DNA from: Daejeonella rubra
Lineage (GTDB): Bacteria; Bacteroidota; Bacteroidia; Sphingobacteriales; Sphingobacteriaceae
Assembly (NCBI RefSeq): GCF_900103545.1
Contig: NZ_FNHH01000007.1
Coordinates: 1-64,000, forward strand
Reading direction: 5' to 3'
DNA length: 64,000 nt
A program made the position numbers and the translations under genes. Shown piece after piece: positions 1-9,588 of the stretch (position 1 is the stretch's first letter; the number at the start of each line of letters is the position of its first letter). The notes beneath the pieces are model-generated. The model saw nothing but the letters and a program-made list of their open reading frames with translations. It was not told where the DNA came from and ran no database searches.

Positions 1-154
1 GTAAATGAGCTACTTAAAAATATAGACTACAAAGATGTCAAAGAACTAAATTGTAACCAACTGTCACTCAGCTTGTTTTAAGTGGACAGTAATGAATTCT
101 AATATAGAAAATATCCTCTGGAATCAAATTCATTGGACGCTAAAGAAATGGAAA

Positions 155-185
155 CAAAAAAGCCGCTTCCTTTTCAGGAGCGGCT
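155..185 (-). terminator. Rho-independent terminator after the receptor gene
   Basis: A 7 bp stem (AGCCGCT at 161-167 pairs with AGCGGCT at 179-185) is followed on the minus strand by a run of T (A's at 155-160 on plus). It lies just past the stop codon of the outer-membrane gene at 209. I see nothing else in bases 1-154. Confidence 0.8.
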
Positions 186-208
186 ATAATATTAGAAAAT
201 GTTTAGGA

Positions 209-3100
209 TTAGTTGAAAACTACATTGCCACCCGGCCCACCGGTACTTCCCGGCCCGCCACCTGATCGGTTAAACATTCCAGGACCCATTTGCTGCTGTT
301 GAGGCTGCTTTCCACTGAATTTTTGAATTCTCATGGTAAAACTTAACATGACATATCTGGATAAACGATTGCTCTGACTATCAGTGATTACGTTACCTGT
401 TACGGAACGGGAAACGCTGGTGTTTTCATCCAGAAGGTCAAAACCTTGTAAACGTAGAGTAGCGCGTTTATCTTTAAAGAATTGTTTTTCAAGATAGGTA
501 TTGATAATAAAAGGGTTAACAGCTAATGAACTGCTGTATCCATTATTAAATGATTTGCTAAAATCAGAACCTATAAGCCATGTTTTAAGGAAGTATACCT
601 TGCTGCTAAAGTTCAGTGAGTAGGTAGATACCTTGGTGTTATTGTTGGTAATGGCATCATTTGAATTACTGTTAAAACTATATCTTAAACCCGGATTTAA
701 TTCAAAATTCTTATTTGGATTGATCTGCATATTCAAACCCTGCGAGAATATCCAGTTTTTACCTGTGTTCTTTACATTGTCTGTGAAGGAGATATTATTG
801 ATATAGTTTGCAGATCCATTGAAAGAGAACACATATTTTTTCTCCTGAAATGGTTTAGAGTAATTATAGAATGCATTGGTAGTAAAATAACCATCTGTAT
901 TTAAATAGCGTGATTCCTGAACCAGTCCTATTGCCGGATCCATTTTACGGACAATGTTTGAAACGATCTTATTCTCCGTAAAATTACCTGTTAAGTTGAA
1001 GAATAATACGTCTCCGGAGGCAAAATTGAAGTTATTGTATCTGAAGTTCAGGATATGTGAAAATTCAGCACCCAGGTTTGGATTACCATAAACAGGGTAT
1101 TGCGGATTAGAGATATCTGGTGTTGGTTGCAACTGAATATAGGTAGGTTCATTGGCTCTGCCGAAATAATTTGCATTAATTGCTCTGGTACGGGAGAAAT
1201 TATAAGAATATCGTGCTGAAGGAATAAGATTAAATCCAGTATTCCGGTTCGGTGTAGTGACACCCATCACAACCGAGCTTCCTTCCAAAACGTTTGGCTG
1301 AGCACTTAGTCCGAAGGAATAATTATATTTTTTTTGATTTACCCTGTAATTAACACCAAAACGATTGGTGCTGAAAGAGTAATCAAAGTCATTACTTAAG
1401 GTAGTATTGAATGTGGATGCTCCGGCAGGAGTTATATCAAAAGTTTCTCTTTCATTTTTATAATTTGTAGTGCTATGATTATAATTGAATTCCAGATTTG
1501 TTGTAGCACTTAAGGGCTCATTATAAGACAGATTGGCATTGATATTAGAGTTTCTGTTATTGTCATATAATTCCTGATTCCTGTAAACGGCCGTGTTTCC
1601 TCCATTCACAATATAATTGATGTACTGAGTCAACTGATCATCTTCCTGTTTGGTCTTTGCATTATTTGCTGAAACGAATAAGGAAATATTCCGGCCTCTC
1701 TTTTGAAGCCGATGATTGAATAAGATGTTTGCGCCAAAATTAGGATTTTTAGAAACGGTATTGTTCAGAGTGGTACCATCTGAGCTCAAACGGCCATTGT
1801 CAGATTGAATATAGCTGGAGTTACCAACATCTGTAGATCCGCCATAGCTGAATGAGGGACTGAATTTAATAAAATTCATACTGTCCGGTTTGTATTCAAG
1901 ATTCCAGTTAAAACGGTGATTGTCATTGATCAGATTTTTTATTGACGATTGATCAGTAGATATCAGCGAGTTTTGAAAATTATTTTGCTGAAGTTGATTG
2001 CTCAAAACATCATTATCACGATTTGAATAGCTGTAATTACCGTATGAACTTATTTTTTTGCCATAGTCCTTGCGATAGTTCAGGCCTATTGATCCAACTG
2101 CTGTAAGTCCGTCGCTGCTGCCTCCGATACCCTGGATGCCACCACCTCCGCCACCCATGAAGCGCATACCGCCGCCACCACCGCCGCCAGCAGTTTGAAC
2201 ACGGGCACCGCCACCACCGCCACCAAATCCACCACCGCCACCAAAATTAAATACGGAGCTATTGGTATTGTTCAGATTACCGATAAATGAAAATTGTTCA
2301 GTGTTATTATAAGTATTGGCAGTTAATGAACCCTGGTATCTGTCTTTATTTCCTCCTCCAAGTGTTCCTCTTGCAAAATATCCTTTGTTCTTATCAGCCC
2401 TGATAGTAAAATTCAGAATTTTCTCAGGATCTCCGTTTCTGATTCCTGTCAGGTTTGCCTGATCACCATAATCATCAATGATCTGCGCTGATTCAAGGAT
2501 ATCTGCAGGAAGCTGCTGAGTAGCAGTCCTGACATCTCCACCAAAGAAGTCTTTACCGTTAATTCTAACTCGTGTAACAGCCTTTCCCTGTGCAGTTACA
2601 TTACCGTTTTGATCAACCTCAACTCCGGGTAACTTCTTCAAAAGATCTTCTGCAAGTGCATTTTCTCTCAGGGGATAGTCAGATGCTCTGTAAACGATAG
2701 TATCTTCCTTTATGGTAACAGAAGGAGTACCAGATATAACTACCTCGCCCAGCATTCTGTTTTCGGCCTTTAAGGTAATTGGATCAAGTACCAAAGGAGT
2801 TTCAGCATCCTTGTATAAGAAACGCTTATTTAAAGCCTGATATCCAAGGCTTGAAACAGTGATTAGAAATGTCGATGATTTAACGCCTTTAAAAGAGAAT
2901 TTACCATCTATGTCAGTTCGTGTAAAAATGGTATCCTTTCCGGCAATAAATTTTACCGTAGCTGCTATCACGCTGGTTCCGGTTGAATCTTTGACCACCC
3001 CGCTTACATCACGGCTTGTTTGTGCCATAGCACCGTAACTGATAAAAAAACCGATAATTAAGGGTAATATTCTTTTCATATTTGTTTGTATTTGTTTCAT
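209..3100 (-). CDS. TonB-receptor-like outer-membrane beta-barrel protein with Gly-rich insert
   Basis: 963 residues. An N-terminal signal peptide (about residues 1-26, ending GAMAQ) precedes a carboxypeptidase-regulatory-like beta-sandwich (about 30-110). A plug-like segment follows (VEVDQNGNVTAQGKAVTRVR, then a GKDFFGGD motif), and then a long barrel rich in alternating Asn/Tyr/Phe strands. This is the architecture of the outer-membrane beta-barrel family (OMP_b-brl type) of Bacteroidota, related to TonB-dependent receptors; substrate unknown. Residues about 284-326 are a run of Gly blocks broken by Phe, Arg and Met, and the C-terminus is also Gly/Pro/Gln rich. The gene follows the secreted protein at 3154-4038 by 53 bp and probably shares its transcript. 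A terminator lies downstream. No SusD-like partner is present, so a polysaccharide-utilisation role is not supported. Confidence 0.85.
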   Translation of the reverse strand: MKQIQTNMKRILPLIIGFFISYGAMAQTSRDVSGVVKDSTGTSVIAATVKFIAGKDTIFTRTDIDGKFSFKGVKSSTFLITVSSLGYQALNKRFLYKDAETPLVLDPITLKAENRMLGEVVISGTPSVTIKEDTIVYRASDYPLRENALAEDLLKKLPGVEVDQNGNVTAQGKAVTRVRINGKDFFGGDVRTATQQLPADILESAQIIDDYGDQANLTGIRNGDPEKILNFTIRADKNKGYFARGTLGGGNKDRYQGSLTANTYNNTEQFSFIGNLNNTNSSVFNFGGGGGFGGGGGGARVQTAGGGGGGGMRFMGGGGGGIQGIGGSSDGLTAVGSIGLNYRKDYGKKISSYGNYSYSNRDNDVLSNQLQQNNFQNSLISTDQSSIKNLINDNHRFNWNLEYKPDSMNFIKFSPSFSYGGSTDVGNSSYIQSDNGRLSSDGTTLNNTVSKNPNFGANILFNHRLQKRGRNISLFVSANNAKTKQEDDQLTQYINYIVNGGNTAVYRNQELYDNNRNSNINANLSYNEPLSATTNLEFNYNHSTTNYKNERETFDITPAGASTFNTTLSNDFDYSFSTNRFGVNYRVNQKKYNYSFGLSAQPNVLEGSSVVMGVTTPNRNTGFNLIPSARYSYNFSRTRAINANYFGRANEPTYIQLQPTPDISNPQYPVYGNPNLGAEFSHILNFRYNNFNFASGDVLFFNLTGNFTENKIVSNIVRKMDPAIGLVQESRYLNTDGYFTTNAFYNYSKPFQEKKYVFSFNGSANYINNISFTDNVKNTGKNWIFSQGLNMQINPNKNFELNPGLRYSFNSNSNDAITNNNTKVSTYSLNFSSKVYFLKTWLIGSDFSKSFNNGYSSSLAVNPFIINTYLEKQFFKDKRATLRLQGFDLLDENTSVSRSVTGNVITDSQSNRLSRYVMLSFTMRIQKFSGKQPQQQQMGPGMFNRSGGGPGSTGGPGGNVVFN

Positions 3101-3153
3101 AATTGGGTTTAATTCCGCCAGGTTAATTTAAATCACCGGACAGGTCATTTTCA

Positions 3154-4038
3154 TTATCGTTTTACAGCCAGCACACTCTTTATAAAAAACTCAGGAGTAG
3201 TTATGGTTTTACTGTATGAATAATTTCTTCTTGGCATTCCGCCATACATTCCATTATAGTTTCGGCCGTACCTGCCATTATATCTTCCTCCATAAGCTCC
3301 ACCGTACATATCTTCATAATCATTCATATCCCTTTGCTGAGTAGCTGCAGGTCCCTGAAATCCATTAATCCTTATTCTGTATGTTATTAGTTCAGTGCTG
3401 CCTGGTTCAATTCCCAGTAATCGGAGTGGAATGGCAATCTCCTGAATCATATTATTTTTTTCATCAAATGCAGTTGCAGCCTTTATACCATAGGTATTAT
3501 AAAGAGATATTCCTCCGTCAACCAGTTCCTTGAACCCTTCTACTTTGATCTCTTTGATCTTCGAAATTATTCGCCTTTGTATTTCCTTAGGCTCCGGCTG
3601 TTCAGTTTCATTCAATTTTTTACCAGGTGTCCGGTCAAGAATCGGGAACGTTACAGTAGGAGGCACTTTCTTACTGTTCTCATAATTTGCAGAGAAGCTT
3701 ATTCCCCTTGCAAGTATTTTAGTTAAACCCTCTTGTGAACTATTTTTAATAGCGAGGTAGATATTTTCATTGTCATTGGATAGACTATAGTACAACTTGG
3801 TTTCTTCATTATATAAGTCAAGGCTATCTTTCCAATCATTTATAAATCCATCAACCAGAACAGGTTTTTCTGCCCATCGTGTGTTGATCAGCTCTGCCTT
3901 TTTCTGTGACCAGACCTGAACAGGAATGGTTAGAAAAGCAATAATTAAGAGAATAAAAAAGCTATTGATTTTAAGCATCATACTTGGTTTAGACTGCATC
4001 AGCAGTGAAGGTTTAACGACTCTTCGTAATGATTTCAT
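3154..4038 (-). CDS. Secreted protein with CBM9-like N-terminal domain and Gly/Tyr/Arg-rich tail
   Basis: 294 residues. A hydrophobic signal segment (FFILLIIAFLTIPVQVWSQ) sits unusually far in, about residues 26-45, so the true start may be Met20 or Met21 (about 3978-3981). After cleavage the sequence LVDGFINDWKDSL plus a 'NENIYLAIKN' strand resembles carbohydrate-binding family 9-like domains, which often occur in exported Bacteroidota proteins. I infer this from pattern only. Residues about 240-275 are a low-complexity Gly/Tyr/Arg/Asn stretch. The gene lies 53 bp upstream of the outer-membrane receptor and is probably co-transcribed. Function unknown; it could be a periplasmic or surface partner of that receptor. 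Confidence 0.75.
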   Translation of the reverse strand: MKSLRRVVKPSLLMQSKPSMMLKINSFFILLIIAFLTIPVQVWSQKKAELINTRWAEKPVLVDGFINDWKDSLDLYNEETKLYYSLSNDNENIYLAIKNSSQEGLTKILARGISFSANYENSKKVPPTVTFPILDRTPGKKLNETEQPEPKEIQRRIISKIKEIKVEGFKELVDGGISLYNTYGIKAATAFDEKNNMIQEIAIPLRLLGIEPGSTELITYRIRINGFQGPAATQQRDMNDYEDMYGGAYGGRYNGRYGRNYNGMYGGMPRRNYSYSKTITTPEFFIKSVLAVKR

Positions 4039-4180
4039 TACAATTGAAATTGTATAAAATAGAACAGGAAAATTGAAATTTTTGGCAATTGGTTTTCAGC
4101 AAAAGATGCAAATATACCTTAGTATATACTCTTTTTTGTTAAACTCAGGTAAGATTAACGTTAGAATGGAATAAAATTGA

Positions 4181-5434
4181 TCAACTTTTCTCCTCCCAGA
4201 TCGAAGCAAGGTTAACAATTGTTTGTACAGCCTTTTGCATATCCTGAACAGATACCCATTCCTGCCTGCTATGGAAGGCATGTTCTCCGGCAAAGATATT
4301 CGGGCAGGGCAATCCCATGAACGAAAGTCTTGAACCATCTGTTCCACCTCTTATTCTTTGAAGTTTAGCTTTTAATCCTGCCCGCTCAATGGCCTCTATT
4401 CCTAACTGAGTTAAGTTCGGGTATCGGTCAAGTACCGATTTCATATTCCGGTATTGCTCTTCCACAATAAATTCATAGGTGGAATTGGGATAAGCTTTCA
4501 GTACCTGTTGAACGGTTTGCTCAAGGATCTGCTCATGGCTTTTCAGAGATTCTGTATTAAAATCACGGATAATAAACTCAATTTCAGCTTCTTCAACACT
4601 TCCGCTTATTGAAACTGGGTGTATAAATCCATCAAGATCTGATGTGCTTTCGGGAGAAAGGGTTTCTTTTGGCAATTGAGATACAATTGCTGAAGCGATC
4701 TTGATGGCACTTTCCATTTTGTTTTTTGCAAAGCCCGGGTGGGCACTAATTCCATGAATGACCACTTTTACACCATCGGCCGAAAAGGTCTCATTTTCAA
4801 TCGTTCCGGCGCTCTCACCATCAATGGTATAAGCAAAATCAGCACCCAGTTTTTTAATATCAACATGATCTACCCCACGCCCAATCTCTTCATCAGGAGT
4901 GAAAAGGATCTTTATTGTTCCATGTTTTATCTCCGGATGATTGATCAGAAAATTAGCTGCATCCATTATTTCAGCTAAGCCTGCCTTGTTATCAGCCCCC
5001 AGCAATGTAGATCCGCTGGCTGTGATCAGGTCATGGCCTATCTGATCTTTCAGGTCGGGATGATCCTTCATTGAGATGATCTGTGTTTGATCGTCTGGTA
5101 AAACAATATCCTGTCCCTGATAATTTTTATGAACGATCGCTTTTACATTTTCACCGGAACAATCGGGGGAAGTATCCATATGCGAGCAAAAACATATGAC
5201 AGGTACTTCCTTGTCAGTGTTTCCGGGAATTGTAGCATATACATATCCAAAATCATCCAGGTGAGCATCCGATAAGCCTATTTCAAGAAGTTCGGAAACG
5301 AGCAATCTGCCCAGGTTTTTCTGCTTTTCTGTGGATGGGCAGCTTTCTGAGCCGGGATCAGACTGCGTATCAATTGCCGTATACCTTAAAAAACGATCTG
5401 TAACAGTATTACTTATATTTTCGGGAGCGCTCAT
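4181..5434 (-). CDS. pepT: Peptidase T (tripeptide aminopeptidase, M20B)
   Basis: 417 residues, the usual PepT length. PepT is a cytoplasmic di-zinc aminopeptidase that removes the N-terminal residue of tripeptides. Metal and catalytic motifs are visible: SHMDTSP (His85, Asp87), LLGADNKAG (Asp148), FTPDEEIGRG (Glu182/Glu183), and the C-terminal GGTDGSRLSFMGLPCPN with NIFAGEHAFHSRQEW. The dimerisation 'lid' lies between about 210 and 320. The start is an ATG at 5432-5434. It appears to be a single-gene unit, divergent from the YjbR-like gene at 5547. Confidence 0.97.
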   Translation of the reverse strand: MSAPENISNTVTDRFLRYTAIDTQSDPGSESCPSTEKQKNLGRLLVSELLEIGLSDAHLDDFGYVYATIPGNTDKEVPVICFCSHMDTSPDCSGENVKAIVHKNYQGQDIVLPDDQTQIISMKDHPDLKDQIGHDLITASGSTLLGADNKAGLAEIMDAANFLINHPEIKHGTIKILFTPDEEIGRGVDHVDIKKLGADFAYTIDGESAGTIENETFSADGVKVVIHGISAHPGFAKNKMESAIKIASAIVSQLPKETLSPESTSDLDGFIHPVSISGSVEEAEIEFIIRDFNTESLKSHEQILEQTVQQVLKAYPNSTYEFIVEEQYRNMKSVLDRYPNLTQLGIEAIERAGLKAKLQRIRGGTDGSRLSFMGLPCPNIFAGEHAFHSRQEWVSVQDMQKAVQTIVNLASIWEEKS

Positions 5435-5546
5435 TTTTATCTAGCTTTAGGTCAGTTCATGCAAAATTAAGTAAAACATACTGCATGACTGAACTTTAGC
5501 CAAATCCGACCAATATTCTTCTGATCGGTTGAATTATTATTGTCAA

Positions 5547-5885
5547 ATGAACATTGAAAGTTTAAGAGATTACTGCCTTTCAAAGGAAAAAGCAGAGGAA
5601 AGCTTTCCTTTCGGTGAGGATACCCTCGTCTTTAAGGTTATGAATAAAATCTTTTTGCTATGCGGATTAGAGCATCCTGATCGTTTTAATGTGAAGTGTG
5701 ATCCTGAAAGGGCAATTTTACTCCGTGAAGAATTTGAAGAGGTACAACCCGGATGGCATATGAACAAAACTCATTGGAATACTGTATTTATGAACGGAAG
5801 GTTAAGTGATTCTCAGCTAAAGGAAATGATCGATCATTCTTATGATCTCATAATAAGCAGTTTACCAAAAAATAAACGATTTTAA
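5547..5885 (+). CDS. MmcQ/YjbR family protein
   Basis: About 112 residues from the ATG at 5547; an in-frame TTG six codons earlier (5529) is less likely. The pattern SFPFGEDTLVFKVMNKIF, then LLCGLEHPDRFNVKCDPERA, then GWHMNKTHWNTV is the signature of the YjbR/MmcQ fold, a small double-winged-helix domain with a CyaY-like alpha/beta core. No biochemical role is firmly known for the family. It is the first gene of a plus-strand run, with its stop 9 bp before the pterin dehydratase start. Confidence 0.9.
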   Translation: MNIESLRDYCLSKEKAEESFPFGEDTLVFKVMNKIFLLCGLEHPDRFNVKCDPERAILLREEFEEVQPGWHMNKTHWNTVFMNGRLSDSQLKEMIDHSYDLIISSLPKNKRF

Positions 5886-5894
5886 AATTTAATT

Positions 5895-6149
5895 ATGAAT
5901 TGGAAAGAAATTAAGAATACGGAAAGCGGTGATGAATATATTCAAAGGGAATTGGTCTTTAAGGATTTTATTTCTACCTGGGCGTTTATGAACAAAGTGG
6001 CACTTTTAGCCGAAAAGCTTGGTCATCATCCTGATTGGTCCAATTCATATAACAAGCTAACTATCAGGTTAAGTTCCCATGATGCCGGCAATAAAATCAC
6101 AGAAAAGGATAGGAATTTCGCTGATCTTATCGATAAGCTAGGGCATTGA
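5895..6149 (+). CDS. 4a-hydroxytetrahydrobiopterin dehydratase (pterin carbinolamine dehydratase)
   Basis: 84 residues, slightly shorter than most PCD proteins (about 95-105). PCD regenerates dihydropterin after aromatic amino-acid hydroxylation. The catalytic motif is clear in HHPDWSNSYNKLTIRLSSHD: the paired histidines, the Asp-Trp, and the later SHD histidine. The N-terminal helix is trimmed relative to the family. No phenylalanine hydroxylase is seen in the window, so the partner must lie elsewhere. The spacing suggests co-transcription with the preceding YjbR-like gene. Confidence 0.92.
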   Translation: MNWKEIKNTESGDEYIQRELVFKDFISTWAFMNKVALLAEKLGHHPDWSNSYNKLTIRLSSHDAGNKITEKDRNFADLIDKLGH

Positions 6150-6171
6150 TATTATATTTGTCTCTTCAAAT

Positions 6172-7911
6172 ATGATTAAAAGGTCCTTTCTTATATTCAT
6201 TTTACTAGCTTGTTTTCATATGGCAGACGCTCAGATTAGTCCCTTTGAAAAAAATAATAAGGTCACCACTACATACAAGGAGCTTATTGATTTTTATGCC
6301 CTTCTTGATCAGAAATATGATCAGATGCGGATACTGGATTACGGGCTAAGCGATATCGGGAAACCTATCAATCTGATCATACTATCCAGGGATAAAGTTT
6401 TCGATCCGGAGATTATACGAAAACAAAATAAAAGGATATTACTTATCAATAATGGCATTCATCCGGGCGAACCCGAAGGAATAGATGCAAGCATGATGAT
6501 GGTTCGTGATTTGCTCGAAAAGAATTCCATTCCGGACGATCTTGTAATATGCATTATTCCTGTTTATAATATTGATGGTATGCTGAACCGCGGATTATCC
6601 CGTGTAAATCAGAACGGACCGGAGGTTTATGGTTTCAGAGGTAATTATCAGAATCTGGACCTTAACAGAGATTTTATTAAAGGGGATTCAAAAAATTCCA
6701 GAGTTTTTCAGAAGATCTTTTCCGACTGGCAGCCGGAGGTATTTATTGACAACCATACCAGCAATGGCGCTGATTATCAGTATGTAATAACTCTGATTCC
6801 AACTCAAAAGGATAAATTAAACCCAATATTGTCCAGCTATCTGACTGGCAAAATGCTTCCTGCGCTTTACAAAAAAATGAAGGGATCAGGTTTTGAAATG
6901 ACTCCCTATGTCAATAGCATTTTGGAAACACCTGATTCCGGCATTACGGGTTTTTTGGAGTCGCCCAGATATTCAACCGGCTTTGCTGCCTTGCATAATA
7001 CCATTGGTTTTATGCCCGAAACGCATATGCTAAAACCTTATGATCAACGGGTTAAGAGTACTTACCTCTTTATGGAACATGTTATTTCAACAGTTCAACA
7101 GGATGCGGATCTAATTGGAAAGAACAAGCGGAAAGCTGATGCAGCGGTAAAAGACCAGAAATCTTTTCCTTTGAATTGGTCTTTGGATGAAAATACCTTT
7201 TCGATGTTTTCATTTAAGGGTTACGAGGCAAAACATAAAACTAGTGATGTGAGTGGATTGCCACGTTTGTACTACGATCGAAATGCGCCTTTTGAAAAAG
7301 ACATTAAAGTTTTTGATAATTATGTGCCTTCCTTATTTGTAAACAAATCTTTGGCCTATATCATACCGCAGTCATGGCAAAAGGTGATCGACCTTTTCGA
7401 ATTGAATGGTATTCAAATGCGCCGTTTGAAGTCGGATACGACTGTAGATGCAGAAATGTATTATATCGAAGATTATAAAACAGTTTCCGGGCCATATGAA
7501 GGGCATTATTTACATTCACAGGTCAAACTTAGAGCTGAAAACCAGGAGGTAAAATTTTTTGAAGGTGATTATATTGTTTTTACAGATCAGGTAAAGAATC
7601 GCTATATTATTGAAACCCTCGAACCTCAGGCTACCGATTCGTTTTTTGCCTGGAATTTTTTCGATTCAGTGCTTGGTCAGAAAGAACATTTTTCTGATTA
7701 TGTATTTGAAGACGATGCTGCACTATTATTAAATCAAGATGCTGAACTGGCCAAACGTTTCAAGGAAGAAAAAGGTAAGAACCCAGCATTATCCGGGAGT
7801 GCTGAATCACAACTAAACTGGGTTTACCGCAATTCAAAATATTACGAAATAACACATAGAAGATATCCTGTTGGCCGATTGATCGCGCCAATAAAATTAG
7901 ATTTGAAATAA
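6172..7911 (+). CDS. M14 family zinc carboxypeptidase, secreted
   Basis: 579 residues with an N-terminal signal peptide (LIFILLACFHMADAQ). The M14 zinc site is visible: HPGE (His97, Glu100), the NLDLNRDF arginine motif, FIDNHTSNG (third zinc ligand His), and PETHMLK with the likely general-base Glu. The catalytic domain occupies about residues 35-310. The remaining 270 residues are a C-terminal extension of unknown role that is typical of Bacteroidota M14 proteins. A TATATTTG box at 6153-6160, only 12 bp before the ATG, could be a separate promoter. Its stop codon directly abuts the ATG of the rhomboid gene. Confidence 0.9.
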   Translation: MIKRSFLIFILLACFHMADAQISPFEKNNKVTTTYKELIDFYALLDQKYDQMRILDYGLSDIGKPINLIILSRDKVFDPEIIRKQNKRILLINNGIHPGEPEGIDASMMMVRDLLEKNSIPDDLVICIIPVYNIDGMLNRGLSRVNQNGPEVYGFRGNYQNLDLNRDFIKGDSKNSRVFQKIFSDWQPEVFIDNHTSNGADYQYVITLIPTQKDKLNPILSSYLTGKMLPALYKKMKGSGFEMTPYVNSILETPDSGITGFLESPRYSTGFAALHNTIGFMPETHMLKPYDQRVKSTYLFMEHVISTVQQDADLIGKNKRKADAAVKDQKSFPLNWSLDENTFSMFSFKGYEAKHKTSDVSGLPRLYYDRNAPFEKDIKVFDNYVPSLFVNKSLAYIIPQSWQKVIDLFELNGIQMRRLKSDTTVDAEMYYIEDYKTVSGPYEGHYLHSQVKLRAENQEVKFFEGDYIVFTDQVKNRYIIETLEPQATDSFFAWNFFDSVLGQKEHFSDYVFEDDAALLLNQDAELAKRFKEEKGKNPALSGSAESQLNWVYRNSKYYEITHRRYPVGRLIAPIKLDLK

Positions 7912-8544
7912 ATGGAGAGTTTTATCAACGATACCCCTGTAGCTACAATCATTTTTATTTTCACCATTGTTACAAGCATTTATGCTTTTTCAAATGCTGA
8001 GGTTTATGGAAAGTTCATGCTTCATCCATATAGTGTAAGCCGTGGCCGCCGACTATATAGTATGATTACAAGTGGTTTGATCCATAAAGACTGGACCCAT
8101 TTACTGGTGAATATGCTTTCCTATTATTTTTTTGCTTTTACCCTTGAAAAAACCTTTGTTTCCCTGAGCAGCTGGGGCCATGTTCAATTTGGGGTATTGT
8201 ATATTGTGAGCATCATTCTGAGTGATATCACCTCGATCTTTAAGCATAAAGAAGATTTTTGGTTTAATAGCCTTGGCGCCTCCGGAGCGGTATGCGCCGT
8301 GGTATTCAGCTATATTTTATTCTATCCAATGAGTAAAATGATGATCTTCCCGATACCAATTCCCATTCCGGCTGTTATTTACGGCTTTTTGTTTTTAGGA
8401 TATTGCTGGTATGCTTCTCGTAATTCAAGAGATGCTATTAACCACGATGCACACTTTTACGGAGCACTGACCGGGGTATTATTCACCATTGTATACTACC
8501 CTGATGTGGCTGGTTATTTTATCAATCAGTTAACCGGACGATAA
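7912..8544 (+). CDS. Rhomboid family intramembrane serine protease
   Basis: 210 residues, six predicted membrane segments. Rhomboids cleave transmembrane substrates inside the bilayer with a Ser-His dyad. The family marks are present: HLLVN (His63, Asn67) in the second segment, LGASGAV with nucleophile Ser124, and HDAHFYGALTG with the catalytic His at about 181. The start ATG follows the stop of the M14 gene with no gap, and the TAATG at the end overlaps the next gene by one base, so translation is probably coupled. Substrate unknown. Confidence 0.93.
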   Translation: MESFINDTPVATIIFIFTIVTSIYAFSNAEVYGKFMLHPYSVSRGRRLYSMITSGLIHKDWTHLLVNMLSYYFFAFTLEKTFVSLSSWGHVQFGVLYIVSIILSDITSIFKHKEDFWFNSLGASGAVCAVVFSYILFYPMSKMMIFPIPIPIPAVIYGFLFLGYCWYASRNSRDAINHDAHFYGALTGVLFTIVYYPDVAGYFINQLTGR

Positions 8545-9572
8545 TGTTCAGAATCTTGGGCCGGAATCCCTCAGGTGAAGATCTCTTACTTTTCAACGGT
8601 TCATCAAACTACAGAAAGGGAGCTTTTCAAAATGAGAGTTTCACGGATTTAAGGTTAAAAGATGCTTCATTTTTTAAAATGATGCGTCTTTTGATTAACA
8701 AACCAAAGACAGTAAATCCGTCTTTTTCTTTACCATCTGTTAAAACTGATCTAAGATTATTGGATTCTGAAGGTCCTTTGATCATTTGGTTCGGGCACTC
8801 TTCATACCTTATCAGATATATGGGGATGACTATCCTTGTGGATCCTGTTCTAAGCGGAAGGGTTTCTCCGGTTTCATTTTTTGGCAATTCATTTCCAGGG
8901 ACTGATATATATTCACCTGAAGATTTTCCAGATATTGATCTCATGATCCTCACCCATGATCATTATGACCATTTAGACTATAAAACTATTTCTGCTTTTT
9001 CAGCTAAAACCAGGCATTTCTATGTCCCATTGGGTTTAGATGCACATTTAAAGTTCTGGGGAATTGATTCAGCAAAAATTACCAGTATGGATTGGTGGCA
9101 GACTGTTACAACCGCAGGTGGATTTCAACTTACATCCACACCGGCCAGACATTTTACAGGCAGAAGTTTGAAGAGGAATCAAACACTCTGGACTTCCTTT
9201 GTCCTGAAGATGGGTGCAGTTTCCATTTTTATTGGAGGAGATTCTGGCTATGATACACATTTCAAAACGATAGGAGACAAATTCGGTCCATTTAATATCG
9301 CAATTCTTGAAAGTGGGCAGTATAACGATATGTGGCCATATATACACCTTCGGCCGGAAGAAAGTGTTAGGGCAGCAATAGAGCTTCAGGCAGATCTGCT
9401 TTTACCAGTGCACTGGGGCAAATTTGCTCTGGCATTTCACGATTGGGATGAGCCTGTAAAAAGAGTTTTAAGTGAAGCTGCAGAACAAAAATTAAGTGTG
9501 ACAACTCCTATGATTGGTGAGCCAATATTTCTGGGTTCAGTTCACCCGGACAAAGAATGGTGGAGTTTATGA
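8544..9572 (+). CDS. MBL-fold metal-dependent hydrolase (UlaG/NAPE-PLD-like)
   Basis: 342 residues, no signal peptide. The metallo-beta-lactamase signature THDHYDHLDY gives the zinc ligands His138, His140, Asp142 and His143; IGGDSGYD provides the bridging Asp and LLPVHWGKF the last His. The broader sequence (IIWFGHSSYLIRYMGMTILVDPVL) matches the branch with UlaG-like lactonases and NAPE-hydrolysing phospholipase D, so a phosphodiesterase or lactonase activity is plausible, substrate unknown. The ATG overlaps the rhomboid stop (TAATG). It ends the plus-strand run and is convergent with the next gene. Confidence 0.9.
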   Translation: MFRILGRNPSGEDLLLFNGSSNYRKGAFQNESFTDLRLKDASFFKMMRLLINKPKTVNPSFSLPSVKTDLRLLDSEGPLIIWFGHSSYLIRYMGMTILVDPVLSGRVSPVSFFGNSFPGTDIYSPEDFPDIDLMILTHDHYDHLDYKTISAFSAKTRHFYVPLGLDAHLKFWGIDSAKITSMDWWQTVTTAGGFQLTSTPARHFTGRSLKRNQTLWTSFVLKMGAVSIFIGGDSGYDTHFKTIGDKFGPFNIAILESGQYNDMWPYIHLRPEESVRAAIELQADLLLPVHWGKFALAFHDWDEPVKRVLSEAAEQKLSVTTPMIGEPIFLGSVHPDKEWWSL

Positions 9573-9588
9573 ACCTCTACTGTATCAT

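Noticed and set aside
1..4038. SusC/SusD polysaccharide utilisation locus
   Set aside because: No SusD-like lipoprotein or glycoside hydrolase accompanies the receptor.
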